From Lachnospiraceae bacterium (GTDB lineage: Bacteria; Bacillota; Clostridia; Lachnospirales; Lachnospiraceae), in the NCBI GenBank assembly GCA_003447295.1, contig DLZQ01000039.1:22845-79996 (forward strand): a DNA stretch of 57,152 nucleotides. The letters are read 5' to 3'. Of this stretch, positions 1-7,508 are shown one piece after another. The notes under the pieces are model-generated. The model did not search any database. It saw only the letters and a list, made by a program, of their open reading frames with translations, and was not told the origin of the DNA. Numbering within the stretch: the stretch's first letter is position 1; every line of letters starts with the position of its first letter. The position numbers and the translations under genes were made by a program.

Positions 1-591
1 CCGGTCATGGGAGACCACGGCAGAACCTACTCCTCCATTACAGAGACCCATGTTCAGAAGATGAAGGAGCTGCTGCCTCTGGCGGATATTATCACGCCGA
101 ATATCACGGAGTCCTGCCTGCTGACCGGGACTCCCTGGAAGGATGGGGAATGGACGCTGCAGGAGCTGTCCGGATTATGTGAACGGCTGGCTGACATTTG
201 TCAAACAGCTTCCATTACATCCGACGAAGCCTCCACGGGCACTACTGCCAGTGGTTCTGACGGGAGTTCCGTTGGCGCTGTCTCCAATGGCTCCGCCGGT
301 GCATCCATCGTCATCACCGGGATCCGTCAGGGCGATTCTCTGGTAAATTTCCTGTGGGATGACGGTGTCTATACCACCGTTGCCACCCCCATCGCCGGAG
401 CCTCCCGCCCCGGCACCGGAGACATCTTCGCCTCCATTCTCGCCGCCGATGCCGTCCGCGGGGAGACACTACTAACCTCCGTGCAGAAGGCTGCGAACTT
501 CGTAGGACTGTGCATCGCCGGAAGCGAAAAGGCCGGAACGCCCGTGCAGGAGGGCGTAGTATTTGAAAAGTATCTGGCGGCGCTGTTGTAA
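1..591 (+). CDS. Pyridoxal/pyridoxamine kinase, 3' part (5' end outside window)
   Basis: The reading frame is open from the first base, so the gene starts upstream of the window; 196 C-terminal residues are visible. The family phosphorylates pyridoxal or pyridoxamine with ATP to feed the vitamin B6 salvage pathway in the cytosol. Visible motifs are PVMGDHGRTYSS, the LADIITPNITE segment, and the C-terminal GTGDIFASIL, which holds the anion hole and catalytic Asp of ribokinase-fold kinases. Oddly, about 35 residues rich in Ser, Thr, Gly and Ala (nt ~205-305) sit between the conserved blocks, like an inserted linker. A phosphomethylpyrimidine kinase is the main alternative, but the motif wording fits PdxY-like enzymes better. 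No clear terminator follows the stop. Confidence 0.8.
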   Translation, partial: PVMGDHGRTYSSITETHVQKMKELLPLADIITPNITESCLLTGTPWKDGEWTLQELSGLCERLADICQTASITSDEASTGTTASGSDGSSVGAVSNGSAGASIVITGIRQGDSLVNFLWDDGVYTTVATPIAGASRPGTGDIFASILAADAVRGETLLTSVQKAANFVGLCIAGSEKAGTPVQEGVVFEKYLAALL

Positions 592-772
592 GAATATTAA
601 AGCTCAATGATTTAGTTGACTTTTCATTTCATCTCTTTTATATTTTATATAGAAAAGGAATTGTGGTTGTTCTCAAGAATGAGATCCCGTATAGCAAATG
701 CTTAAACGGTGTGCTGCGATTCTTTTTTTATATTATACTGGCTATCCTCCATCTGGAAAGGGGGCATTAAAA

Positions 773-1801
773 TTGAGTAATTTGACACATACTGATTCTA
801 TGATGAATGAAATCAGAGAATTGTTATTAAATGCACGTCAGCGCGTGGCGGTACAGGTAAATACGGAATTGCTGTCTACCTACTGGAATGTAGGAAAGAT
901 CATTGTTGAGTATGAGCAGGAAAGCAAAGATCGGGCAGATTACGGAAAGCAGACCTTAAAGGAACTTTCTAAAGGATTGACAAAAGAATTTGGAAAGGGA
1001 TTTTCTGTTTCCAATCTATACAATATGCGCCTGTTCTATATGCACCATCAAAAATTCCAGACAGTGTCTGGAAAATTGTCGTGGTCGCATTATTGTGAGC
1101 TGTTGACGATTTCGGATCCAGACAAACGCAGTTTTTATGAAAAGGAAACCATCAACTCCGGGTGGTCGATCCGAGAATTAAAGCGGCAGATTTCCACTTC
1201 TCTCTATGAACGATTATTACTGTCAGAAGGAAAGACAAACAAGGAAACGGTACTTGCCCTCGCGGAAAAAGGTATTGAAATGACTACGCCAAGCGACATT
1301 ATCAAAGACCCCTATGTGTTTGAATTTTTGGGTGTGCCGGAAAACAAGCCCCTGCTGGAAAGTGATCTTGAAAAAGCACTGGTCGCGCAGATTGAAAAAT
1401 TCCTGTTGGAATTAGGTCGCGGTTTCATGTTCGTCGGGACGCAGCAACGCATTACGTTGAACAATACTCACTACTATGTGGATATGGTTTTCTATAATAA
1501 AATTCTCCGAGCGTATGTGCTGATTGAATTAAAGACAACCAAGCTCACACCGGAAGCCGCCGGGCAACTTAATATGTATCTGAACTACTACGCCGCAGAA
1601 GTAAATGATGAACATGATAATCCCCCCATCGGTATTATCCTTTGTACAGACAAAGACAGTGTAGCTGCTGAATATGCTCTCGGAGGTCTGTCCAACAATA
1701 TCTTTGCTTCACGTTATGTTTCTTATATTCCAAATAAGGAACAACTCATCGCACAGGTAGAAGCTGTTTTGGATGAATGGCACAAACCGGAAAAAGAATA
1801 A
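773..1801 (+). CDS. DUF1016 / YhcG-type PD-(D/E)XK nuclease domain protein
   Basis: The first half (QVNTELLSTYWNVGKIIVEY..., then GFSVSNLYNMRLFY) is the DUF1016 N-terminal domain, a helical DNA-binding-like region. The second half has a PD-(D/E)XK nuclease-like core, with YYVDMVFYN followed by YVLIELKTT, which supplies the D and ExK residues. I prefer the TTG at 773 as start because GGAAAGGGGG lies 8-10 bases before it; an ATG at 698 would add 25 unconserved-looking residues without a ribosome site. The product is then 342 residues. Relatives occur as orphans or near restriction-modification genes and are suspected in defence or recombination; the role here is inferred only. The gene is AT-richer than its neighbours and has no partner beside it, which suggests transfer. 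Confidence 0.8.
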   Translation: MSNLTHTDSMMNEIRELLLNARQRVAVQVNTELLSTYWNVGKIIVEYEQESKDRADYGKQTLKELSKGLTKEFGKGFSVSNLYNMRLFYMHHQKFQTVSGKLSWSHYCELLTISDPDKRSFYEKETINSGWSIRELKRQISTSLYERLLLSEGKTNKETVLALAEKGIEMTTPSDIIKDPYVFEFLGVPENKPLLESDLEKALVAQIEKFLLELGRGFMFVGTQQRITLNNTHYYVDMVFYNKILRAYVLIELKTTKLTPEAAGQLNMYLNYYAAEVNDEHDNPPIGIILCTDKDSVAAEYALGGLSNNIFASRYVSYIPNKEQLIAQVEAVLDEWHKPEKE

Positions 1802-1821
1802 CAAAAGAATTCTAACATTAC

Positions 1822-1852
1822 CGCCTGAGGGAATCACAACTCCACTCAGGCG
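1822..1852 (+). terminator. Possible terminator hairpin after the YhcG-type gene
   Basis: An 8-bp perfect stem (CGCCTGAG at 1822-1829 with CTCAGGCG at 1845-1852) lies just after the stop codon and is followed by a mildly T-rich stretch. It sits between convergent genes. The T-tract is weak, so it may be an imperfect terminator. Confidence 0.4.
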
Positions 1853-1929
1853 ATATCGCGTATCTTATTTTCCGAATTTAGCAGCTTTTTTACCGCCGCC
1901 ATGTGAAAACCGTTCTGTCTGGCAGTATT

Positions 1930-2904
1930 TTACTTAAACTCCACCACAACGCTGCCCATGGCACATTCCAGCTCCATATTTTTAGAAGCGTTGTTGTTGA
2001 TCTGTTTCTCCTGTGCCAGGCCGTTGTAACTGTCATCACCGACTTTCAGTTCACCCATACCGCAGCTTAAGTCGTAGTTGAAATCTGTCTGCGCTCCTGC
2101 CAGTGTCAGTTTCAGTTCTCCCATGGAGCACTCTCCGTCCAATCGTTCGGTCACATCTCCGTTCAGACGAACGGATCCCATTCCTACGGAAACCTCTGCC
2201 ACGCGACTGCTCAGTTCTTCTACTGTCATCTGACCGGCACCACAGTCTAACTCTGCCTGATCAGCATCCAGTTTCTCAAACGTCATCTTGCCGGCACCCA
2301 CATTGGCTTCCAGTGCCCCCGTCTGCAATTCCTCTACACTGAGGCTTCCGGCGCCCAGATCCAAAGAGGTATTTTCAAAATAATATCCCTCAGGCACATA
2401 CAGGCAGATGGAACCGCCCAGATTGCCATCACTGTTGCTGTTTACTTTCGAAGTACCGCTGATCTCCATCGTACCGCCTTCCACATATCCCTGGAACTTT
2501 CGCATTCCGTCGGCTTCTACCCGGAAGCAGTTGTCCTCTGACACCTGAATCTTCATGACACAGCCACCGGCCTGCACCTGTAGATCCGTGATGCCCTGGC
2601 TGTCATCCCCCAGAACATACAGCTCTATCTTTCCCGACTTTACTTCATAATCTGAGTCATAATCCACATTGTCCTCCAGATCATAGTGCACATCGCCCAT
2701 ATTTTCCCGGATCTGCTCCGTCACACCGTCACTCCAGTCATCTACCTTTTCTTCCGAGATTCTTCCCAGGGTAACCGCTGACAGGATCTCCCCCGGTGAA
2801 AAATACGTGGAACCATTCCCCAGGCTTCCGCTCACTCCCAGTATCAGTCCCAATAATATAAATAGCAACGCTGTGATGGCACAGCCCTTCATAAATTTTT
2901 TCAT
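1930..2904 (-). CDS. DUF4097 family beta-helical envelope protein
   Basis: This 324-residue protein has an N-terminal membrane anchor (about residues 5-27, hydrophobic after MKKFMKG) followed by an extracytoplasmic region. Residues ~170-320 carry repeated units such as LGAGSLSVEEL, VGAGKMTFEKL, CGAGQMTVEEL and CGMGELKVG, the right-handed beta-helix pattern of DUF4097 ('putative adhesin'). It overlaps the upstream DUF1700 gene by 4 bases, so the two are translationally coupled, and PadR lies before them. In Firmicutes such PadR-DUF1700-DUF4097 cassettes are linked to envelope stress; that role is inferred for this copy. No enzyme motif is visible. Confidence 0.85.
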   Translation of the reverse strand: MKKFMKGCAITALLFILLGLILGVSGSLGNGSTYFSPGEILSAVTLGRISEEKVDDWSDGVTEQIRENMGDVHYDLEDNVDYDSDYEVKSGKIELYVLGDDSQGITDLQVQAGGCVMKIQVSEDNCFRVEADGMRKFQGYVEGGTMEISGTSKVNSNSDGNLGGSICLYVPEGYYFENTSLDLGAGSLSVEELQTGALEANVGAGKMTFEKLDADQAELDCGAGQMTVEELSSRVAEVSVGMGSVRLNGDVTERLDGECSMGELKLTLAGAQTDFNYDLSCGMGELKVGDDSYNGLAQEKQINNNASKNMELECAMGSVVVEFK

Positions 2905-3620
2905 GCTTCTTTTTTACCTCTTTTCTGGAATAATCCTCCGATCCAACAACAGATCGCCGGTGTGGCGATTCCCGCCATGGCCACGGTCAGCATCAGGAAC
3001 AGAAGTCCGACACCTCCGCAGATCAGTCCGGCACCGATCAGGCACATTCCCACAAATGGATGCGTAAACATACTGATGATCCCTACTGCCACCAGTGCGA
3101 TCAGAACCAGTATCAGTGCTGCTGCCGTTGCCCCGAAACCGATGATCAGTCCGAACCATCCGGCGATCAGCCCTGCTGCCACGCCGATACCGGCGGAAGC
3201 TGCTCCCAGGATCACCGGGGATGCCAAAATACATAAAATTACAATCAGCACGATCATACCGGTGGACATCCCTTCTTTTTTCTGTGGAGATACCACCTGT
3301 GCCTGTGCAGTTTGCGACGTATCACTCTGACGGTTGTTACCATTTTCTGTCTGAAAATCTGCCGGGTAAGTGATCACTGCCCGGCTGTCGGCTCCTGCTC
3401 TCTGGTAGTTGTTCTCCCCGTAACCATTGCCGAAAATGTCCTTTTTGATATTCTCCGCCACCTTCACAGGATTCCCCAGTGCCTCAATAACATTCTGTTC
3501 ATTCTCAGGTCCCGCATCGTTAAAATATTCATTATAATATTGTAGCGCTTCTTCCCGCTCCGTAGCAGAAATATTTTGCAGCAGGCTCTCCAGCTGCCTC
3601 ATATACTCCGTTCTGTTCAT
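2901..3620 (-). CDS. DUF1700 family membrane protein
   Basis: This 239-residue protein opens with the typical DUF1700 cytosolic domain (MNRTEYMRQLESLLQNIS..., ALQYYNEYFNDAG, VIEALGNP at residues 1-60). A polar linker follows, then several hydrophobic segments (about residues 118-230) rich in Gly, Ala, Ile and Val that make three or four membrane spans. It is the middle gene of the PadR-DUF1700-DUF4097 operon and overlaps the next gene by 4 bases. Members are thought to work with the DUF4097 partner in envelope stress sensing; the molecular function is unknown. Confidence 0.85.
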   Translation of the reverse strand: MNRTEYMRQLESLLQNISATEREEALQYYNEYFNDAGPENEQNVIEALGNPVKVAENIKKDIFGNGYGENNYQRAGADSRAVITYPADFQTENGNNRQSDTSQTAQAQVVSPQKKEGMSTGMIVLIVILCILASPVILGAASAGIGVAAGLIAGWFGLIIGFGATAAALILVLIALVAVGIISMFTHPFVGMCLIGAGLICGGVGLLFLMLTVAMAGIATPAICCWIGGLFQKRGKKEA

Positions 3621-3647
3621 CCTACTTTTTCTCCCATCTGTGCATCT

Positions 3648-3983
3648 TTATGCCTCTGACCTCTTCACCGGTCTTCCCTCAAACAGTCCTGTGATCTTCC
3701 CGCTGTAGCTTCGCCACTCGCTTTCATATAAATGAAGCTGTGCCCAGCCCCTGCTGGTGACCTTGTAATAGCGTCTCGTCCTGCCGCTGCATTCCCTGTC
3801 ATAGACCTCCAGACATTCGTCCTTCTGTAGTCTCCGAAGCACGGGATACAGGGTGGATTCCGACAGTTCGATCACCTGACGGACCTCCTGGGTGATCTTG
3901 TATCCATAGGTTCCTTCCGGTTCCCGGGCGACCACCGCCAGCACGATAGCATCCAGCAGAGCTGCTCCTGTATTAAAAAGCAT
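3648..3983 (-). CDS. PadR family transcriptional regulator
   Basis: A 111-residue protein with the PadR winged helix. Typical wording includes LLDAIVLAVVAREPEGTYGY, then ELSESTLYPVLRRLQKDE for the recognition helix, and RTRRYYKVTSRGWAQL for the wing. It starts at an ATG preceded by AGAGGAG and is the first gene of the cassette with DUF1700 and DUF4097. A perfect 21-bp inverted repeat overlaps its putative promoter, so autorepression by dimer binding is likely. The short C-terminal helix is normal for the PadR-s1 subfamily. The inducer cannot be read from the sequence. Confidence 0.9.
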   Translation of the reverse strand: MLFNTGAALLDAIVLAVVAREPEGTYGYKITQEVRQVIELSESTLYPVLRRLQKDECLEVYDRECSGRTRRYYKVTSRGWAQLHLYESEWRSYSGKITGLFEGRPVKRSEA

Positions 3984-4029
3984 CCTATCGCTCCTCTCTG
4001 AAATTTGCGGCTATCCGCCTTTCCTTACA

Positions 4030-4083
4030 ATATTATATGCCGTATAGTATTGCTCTGTAGCTATACTATACGGCATATAATAT
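4030..4083 (-). promoter_or_regulatory. 21-bp perfect inverted repeat, likely PadR operator and promoter
   Basis: Arms at 4030-4050 and 4063-4083 are exact reverse complements (ATATTATATGCCGTATAGTA plus one T) separated by 12 bases. The arm nearer padR contains TATAAT on the minus strand, a good -10 element, with only a weak -35 17 bases upstream. The placement, 47 bases before the padR start, fits an autoregulatory operator. Confidence 0.75.
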
Positions 4084-4115
4084 CATGCGTCAATATAGAG
4101 AAACCGTAAGAAATT

Positions 4116-4736
4116 CTAAAGACTTTCCAAAGATTCCGTCGCCTCCTCCAGAAACTCCTGACGGATACTGTTTTTATGGATCACAATGGCAGAGATCAGA
4201 AGTGCTCCCCAAAATACCTGCCGTGGTATTCTCTGTATCATCAGTAGAACCGCTGCTCCCACGGCAAAAAAGATATAAGTGATACGGGTTCTTCTGGTGT
4301 GCGGTCTGATCAGAAGGGCAGACCCCGACAAATACAATATGATCAGCAGCATCAGCAGTTCCGGCTGTACCGGTGCCAGTCCGATCAACACGCCGAAGGA
4401 TACCGCAATGGCTTTGCCTCCGTTCCCATGATAAAACAGGGAATAGGCATGCCCCAGTACCGGTGCCGCCATGATAAGCGGAAACCAGCTGTCTGTCACA
4501 AGCCCCATGCCAACTGCCACGTATACCGGCAGTGCTCCCTTTAACAGATCTCCCAGCAGGCACAGGATCCCGACAGGCACTCCTGCGTATTTCATGGCAT
4601 TGGCAGTCCCCGGATTATGATCGTTGCTGACCTCAGTGACATCAATTCCCTTGATCCATTTCGGCAATGCCCTGCCGAACAATATACTTCCGCATAACAA
4701 TCCGAAGACTGTCATTCCCAGTTCCCGTATGATCAT
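4116..4736 (-). CDS. plsY: PlsY-family glycerol-3-phosphate acyltransferase
   Basis: A 206-residue polytopic membrane protein of the PlsY family, which uses acyl-phosphate to acylate glycerol-3-phosphate at the first step of phospholipid synthesis. The motif-1 region GSILFGRALPKWIKG followed by NPGTANAMKYAG, the second motif around GDLLKGALPVYVAV and the third motif GGKAIAVSFGVL are recognisable. Motif 1 is divergent from the usual GSGNIGATN wording, so this may be a second, specialised paralogue rather than the housekeeping enzyme. It is the last gene of an operon with a glycolipid glycosyltransferase and a GH13 enzyme, which fits lipid or glycolipid work. Confidence 0.8.
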   Translation of the reverse strand: MIIRELGMTVFGLLCGSILFGRALPKWIKGIDVTEVSNDHNPGTANAMKYAGVPVGILCLLGDLLKGALPVYVAVGMGLVTDSWFPLIMAAPVLGHAYSLFYHGNGGKAIAVSFGVLIGLAPVQPELLMLLIILYLSGSALLIRPHTRRTRITYIFFAVGAAVLLMIQRIPRQVFWGALLISAIVIHKNSIRQEFLEEATESLESL

Positions 4737-4768
4737 CTGGCACTCCTATCTCTCTTTTGCTTCCGCAC

Positions 4769-5902
4769 TTATTCTTCCTGTTTTTCCGCTGCTTCCTTTT
4801 GTCCGCAGATGAATTCACAGACTGCATCTGCTGCGTAAGGCTTTCCGTATTTTTCCTGACACTTCCGCATTTTTGCCTGTGCCTCCGGATCCCGCAGAAG
4901 CTTTAGTCCATTTTGTATCACGGCATCTTCCGTATCTCCTGATACAGACATCCCATGTTGTGTGAAAAAGGCAACATTGCGATCCTCACATCCGGGGATC
5001 GGCTTAGTGTGTACCAATGCAGCTTTCGCCGCCACCGCTTCCGTGGAGGTCAGTCCTCCCGGTTTGGTAAACAGAATATCCGCCGCTGCCATGTAGAGAT
5101 GCGCTTCCGTGGTAAAATCCAGCACATGCACCCGCTCTGTATCGGCATATCTATCCCGGAGTGTCTTCTTCAGCTCTTCATTGGTTCCCCCCAGGATATA
5201 CAGATGGGTATCCTCTCCGGTCTGCTCCACCAGCTTCGCCGTCATGCTTTCCACACGGCCATACCCCATGCTGCCCGTCATCATAAGGATACAGGATTTA
5301 TCTGCCGGAATCCCCAGCTGCCTTCGCGCTTCTCTTTTTTCCGGAAGCTTCAGGAACCTCTCCGATACCGGAATTCCCGTGGGAACCAGCTTCTCCGCAG
5401 GGATGCCGCGTTTGATGAACTCCGTCGTCAGTTCCTCATGCGGGATAAAATAGTAATCCACCTTTGTCTCCTCGGTAAAAGGAATACAGGTATAATCCGT
5501 GGCAATAAAATAAGTCTGTACATCCAGCTTATGCTGTCGCAGCAGCCAGGTCATTGCCTCCGCCGGGAACAGATGTGGCATTACCACCGTATCATATCCG
5601 TTCTCTGTGATATAGCTGCACAGCTTATCCGCATACAAAGCGTTGGCAAAATACACCGGTGACTTTAATCTGGCAGACGAAATGGCTCTGCCTACCCGGT
5701 ACGCTCCGGCGAACACCTTTTTCGCCCGGACCGTGCTCCAGATGTAGATCCGGCGTCCGTAAGCGCTGGCCTTGTCCGAAGCAAAATTAAGTACATCCGC
5801 CAGTTCACAGGGAATGCCCCGTTTTTCAAACTGTTCTTTCACCGCTTTTGCAGCGGAATTATGTCCCTCACCGGTTCCGGTGGATAAGATCAGTACCTTC
5901 AT
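4769..5902 (-). CDS. MGDG synthase / UgtP-type glycolipid glycosyltransferase
   Basis: This 377-residue GT28-type glycosyltransferase begins with ILSTGTGEGHNSAAKAV, the diagnostic N-terminal loop of monogalactosyldiacylglycerol synthase and of the Firmicute processive diacylglycerol glucosyltransferase. The C-terminal half has the nucleotide-sugar site (MMTGSMGYGRVE, then FTKPGGLTSTEA). It probably transfers a sugar from a UDP-sugar to diacylglycerol at the inner membrane face, making glycolipid or a lipoteichoic-acid anchor. It lies 14 bases after the GH13 gene and 32 before plsY, so the three genes are likely co-transcribed. MurG is excluded by the N-terminal motif. The exact sugar and acceptor are inferred. 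Confidence 0.8.
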   Translation of the reverse strand: MKVLILSTGTGEGHNSAAKAVKEQFEKRGIPCELADVLNFASDKASAYGRRIYIWSTVRAKKVFAGAYRVGRAISSARLKSPVYFANALYADKLCSYITENGYDTVVMPHLFPAEAMTWLLRQHKLDVQTYFIATDYTCIPFTEETKVDYYFIPHEELTTEFIKRGIPAEKLVPTGIPVSERFLKLPEKREARRQLGIPADKSCILMMTGSMGYGRVESMTAKLVEQTGEDTHLYILGGTNEELKKTLRDRYADTERVHVLDFTTEAHLYMAAADILFTKPGGLTSTEAVAAKAALVHTKPIPGCEDRNVAFFTQHGMSVSGDTEDAVIQNGLKLLRDPEAQAKMRKCQEKYGKPYAADAVCEFICGQKEAAEKQEE

Positions 5903-5916
5903 AAATAAATTCTCCG

Positions 5917-7230
5917 TTAGTTTTCCATCAGCCAGAAATATGCACTGTACGCAGGCAGAAGACTGCCGCCGCCAAAGTCATGTTTCTCTCCGGTGATCAG
6001 ATCTACCGCCGTTCCGCAGCCGGCATCAAAATGTGCCATGAAGTCCTCTCCGTCTGCATTGATAGCCACCAGTACTCTCTCATGCTCCGACTTTCTCTCG
6101 AAAATACACTGCTTATTGGTCAACAGTACCGAACGAAAGGCTCCGTAATTCAGTGCCTCGGAATGCTTCTTGGCCTCTGCCAGTCTGCTGATCCAGTCGC
6201 ACAGACCGTTCCACTCCGGCTTGTCAAAGCAGGGACGCAGTGCGGGGTCACCATCTTCTTTTCTGGCTTTGAAGCCCCATTCGCTTCCATAGTAGACACA
6301 GGGAATCCCCGGCATGCCGAATGCCATGGCATAGATCAGGGGCAGGTGATTTTCATTATTCAAAATACTTGCCACGCGGGTCACATCGTGGTTATCCACG
6401 AAGGACAACAGGTGCTTTCCCTTATACAGTGTCCAGTTCTCCGGTCCGAACTGGCGCAGCAGGGAATGCACGATCTCGAACATATTCATGCTGTTGAAGC
6501 TGCTGTAAAGTCCCTTATAGCACTCGTAGTTCGTCGCGGAATGTAACATCTGATCATTCATCAGGCGGTTATAATCTCCGTGAAGCATCTCCCCTAATAA
6601 GAAGAAATCCTGCTTGTAGGCACCGGTCACTTCCCGCAGTCTTCTGACAAAGTTCTCATCCAGGCTGTACGCCACATCCAGGCGCAGACCGTCAATGCCG
6701 AACTCATCGATCCAGCCCTTCACGCTGTCTAACAGGTAGTTCACTACCTCCGGGTTCTGCAGGTTAAGCTTCACCAGATCAAAGCAGCCTTCCCAGCCCT
6801 CATACCACAGTCCGTCGTTGTAGTTGGAATTGCCGCCGAAATCGATACGGTAGAACCAGTTCACATAGGGAGAGTTCTCCCGGTTTTTAATCACATCCTG
6901 AAACTGTGCAAAGCCTCTGCCCACATGATTGAACACACCGTCTAACACAACCCGGATTCCTGCCGCATGCAGTGCATCGCAGACTTCCTTAAAATCCTCA
7001 TTGGTTCCCAGCCTCACATCGATCTTCCGATAATCCCTGGTATTGTAACCATGGGTATCCGATTCAAATACCGGAGAGAAATAAACGGCATTCACTCCCA
7101 GCTTCTGCATATGGGGGATCCACTCCTCCACACGTTTGATCTCATGTCTCTGTATTCCGTCATTTTCAAAAGGAACTCCACAGAATCCCATAGGATAGAT
7201 CTGATAAAAAACACTTTCATAAGCCCACAT
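5917..7230 (-). CDS. GH13 alpha-amylase family glycosidase
   Basis: A 437-residue (beta/alpha)8 enzyme of family GH13, probably intracellular because no signal peptide is seen. The four conserved regions are present: DGVFNH (about residue 97), GLRLDVAYS (~180, nucleophile Asp), LLGEM (~211, acid/base Glu) and DNHD (~277). YYGSEWGF and the short C-terminal beta domain follow. It likely acts on malto-oligosaccharides or related alpha-glucans. I choose the ATG at 7230, which has GGAATGGGG just upstream; an ATG at 7263 lies in a short tandem duplication and has no good ribosome site. It is first in an operon with the glycolipid glycosyltransferase and PlsY. Confidence 0.85.
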   Translation of the reverse strand: MWAYESVFYQIYPMGFCGVPFENDGIQRHEIKRVEEWIPHMQKLGVNAVYFSPVFESDTHGYNTRDYRKIDVRLGTNEDFKEVCDALHAAGIRVVLDGVFNHVGRGFAQFQDVIKNRENSPYVNWFYRIDFGGNSNYNDGLWYEGWEGCFDLVKLNLQNPEVVNYLLDSVKGWIDEFGIDGLRLDVAYSLDENFVRRLREVTGAYKQDFFLLGEMLHGDYNRLMNDQMLHSATNYECYKGLYSSFNSMNMFEIVHSLLRQFGPENWTLYKGKHLLSFVDNHDVTRVASILNNENHLPLIYAMAFGMPGIPCVYYGSEWGFKARKEDGDPALRPCFDKPEWNGLCDWISRLAEAKKHSEALNYGAFRSVLLTNKQCIFERKSEHERVLVAINADGEDFMAHFDAGCGTAVDLITGEKHDFGGGSLLPAYSAYFWLMEN

Positions 7231-7249
7231 ATTAGTCCCCATTCCTTTC

Positions 7250-7279
7250 TGCCTTAATTTCATGTTGCCTTAATTTCAT
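7250..7279. repeat. 14-bp tandem duplication before the GH13 start
   Basis: TGCCTTAATTTCAT occurs at 7250-7263 and again at 7266-7279 (period 16). Each copy creates an in-frame-looking ATG on the minus strand, so the upstream start codon of the GH13 frame is probably a by-product of the duplication. Confidence 0.8.
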
Positions 7280-7333
7280 ACTTTGTACTCGTAAGACTTT
7301 TCCATTGACTGGTTCAGTACTGCTTGTATTTAT

Positions 7334-7438
7334 TTATCCACATCAATTCTTTTGCTATTATACACCATTTTTGATCCATCTGTCGTTTTTTTTGTAAAAA
7401 AGCTCAAATAATCCACAAAATCCACCGAGTTATCCACA
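7334..7438. promoter_or_regulatory. Cluster of DnaA-box-like 9-mers
   Basis: Two perfect TTATCCACA boxes lie at 7334-7342 and 7430-7438, and a one-mismatch copy (TAATCCACA) at 7409-7417, all in the same orientation. A two-mismatch copy in reverse follows at 7464-7472. A minus-strand TATAAT at 7357-7362 lies between them. The stretch is AT-rich and non-coding, with no dnaA or other replication gene nearby. It could be a DnaA-responsive promoter or a DnaA-titration site. Confidence 0.5.
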
Positions 7439-7508
7439 TATACACACGTGTCATATGTGGTTATGTGGATTGTCATGTTGTATATCAATTCTGTTATCAT
7501 ATCGAATG

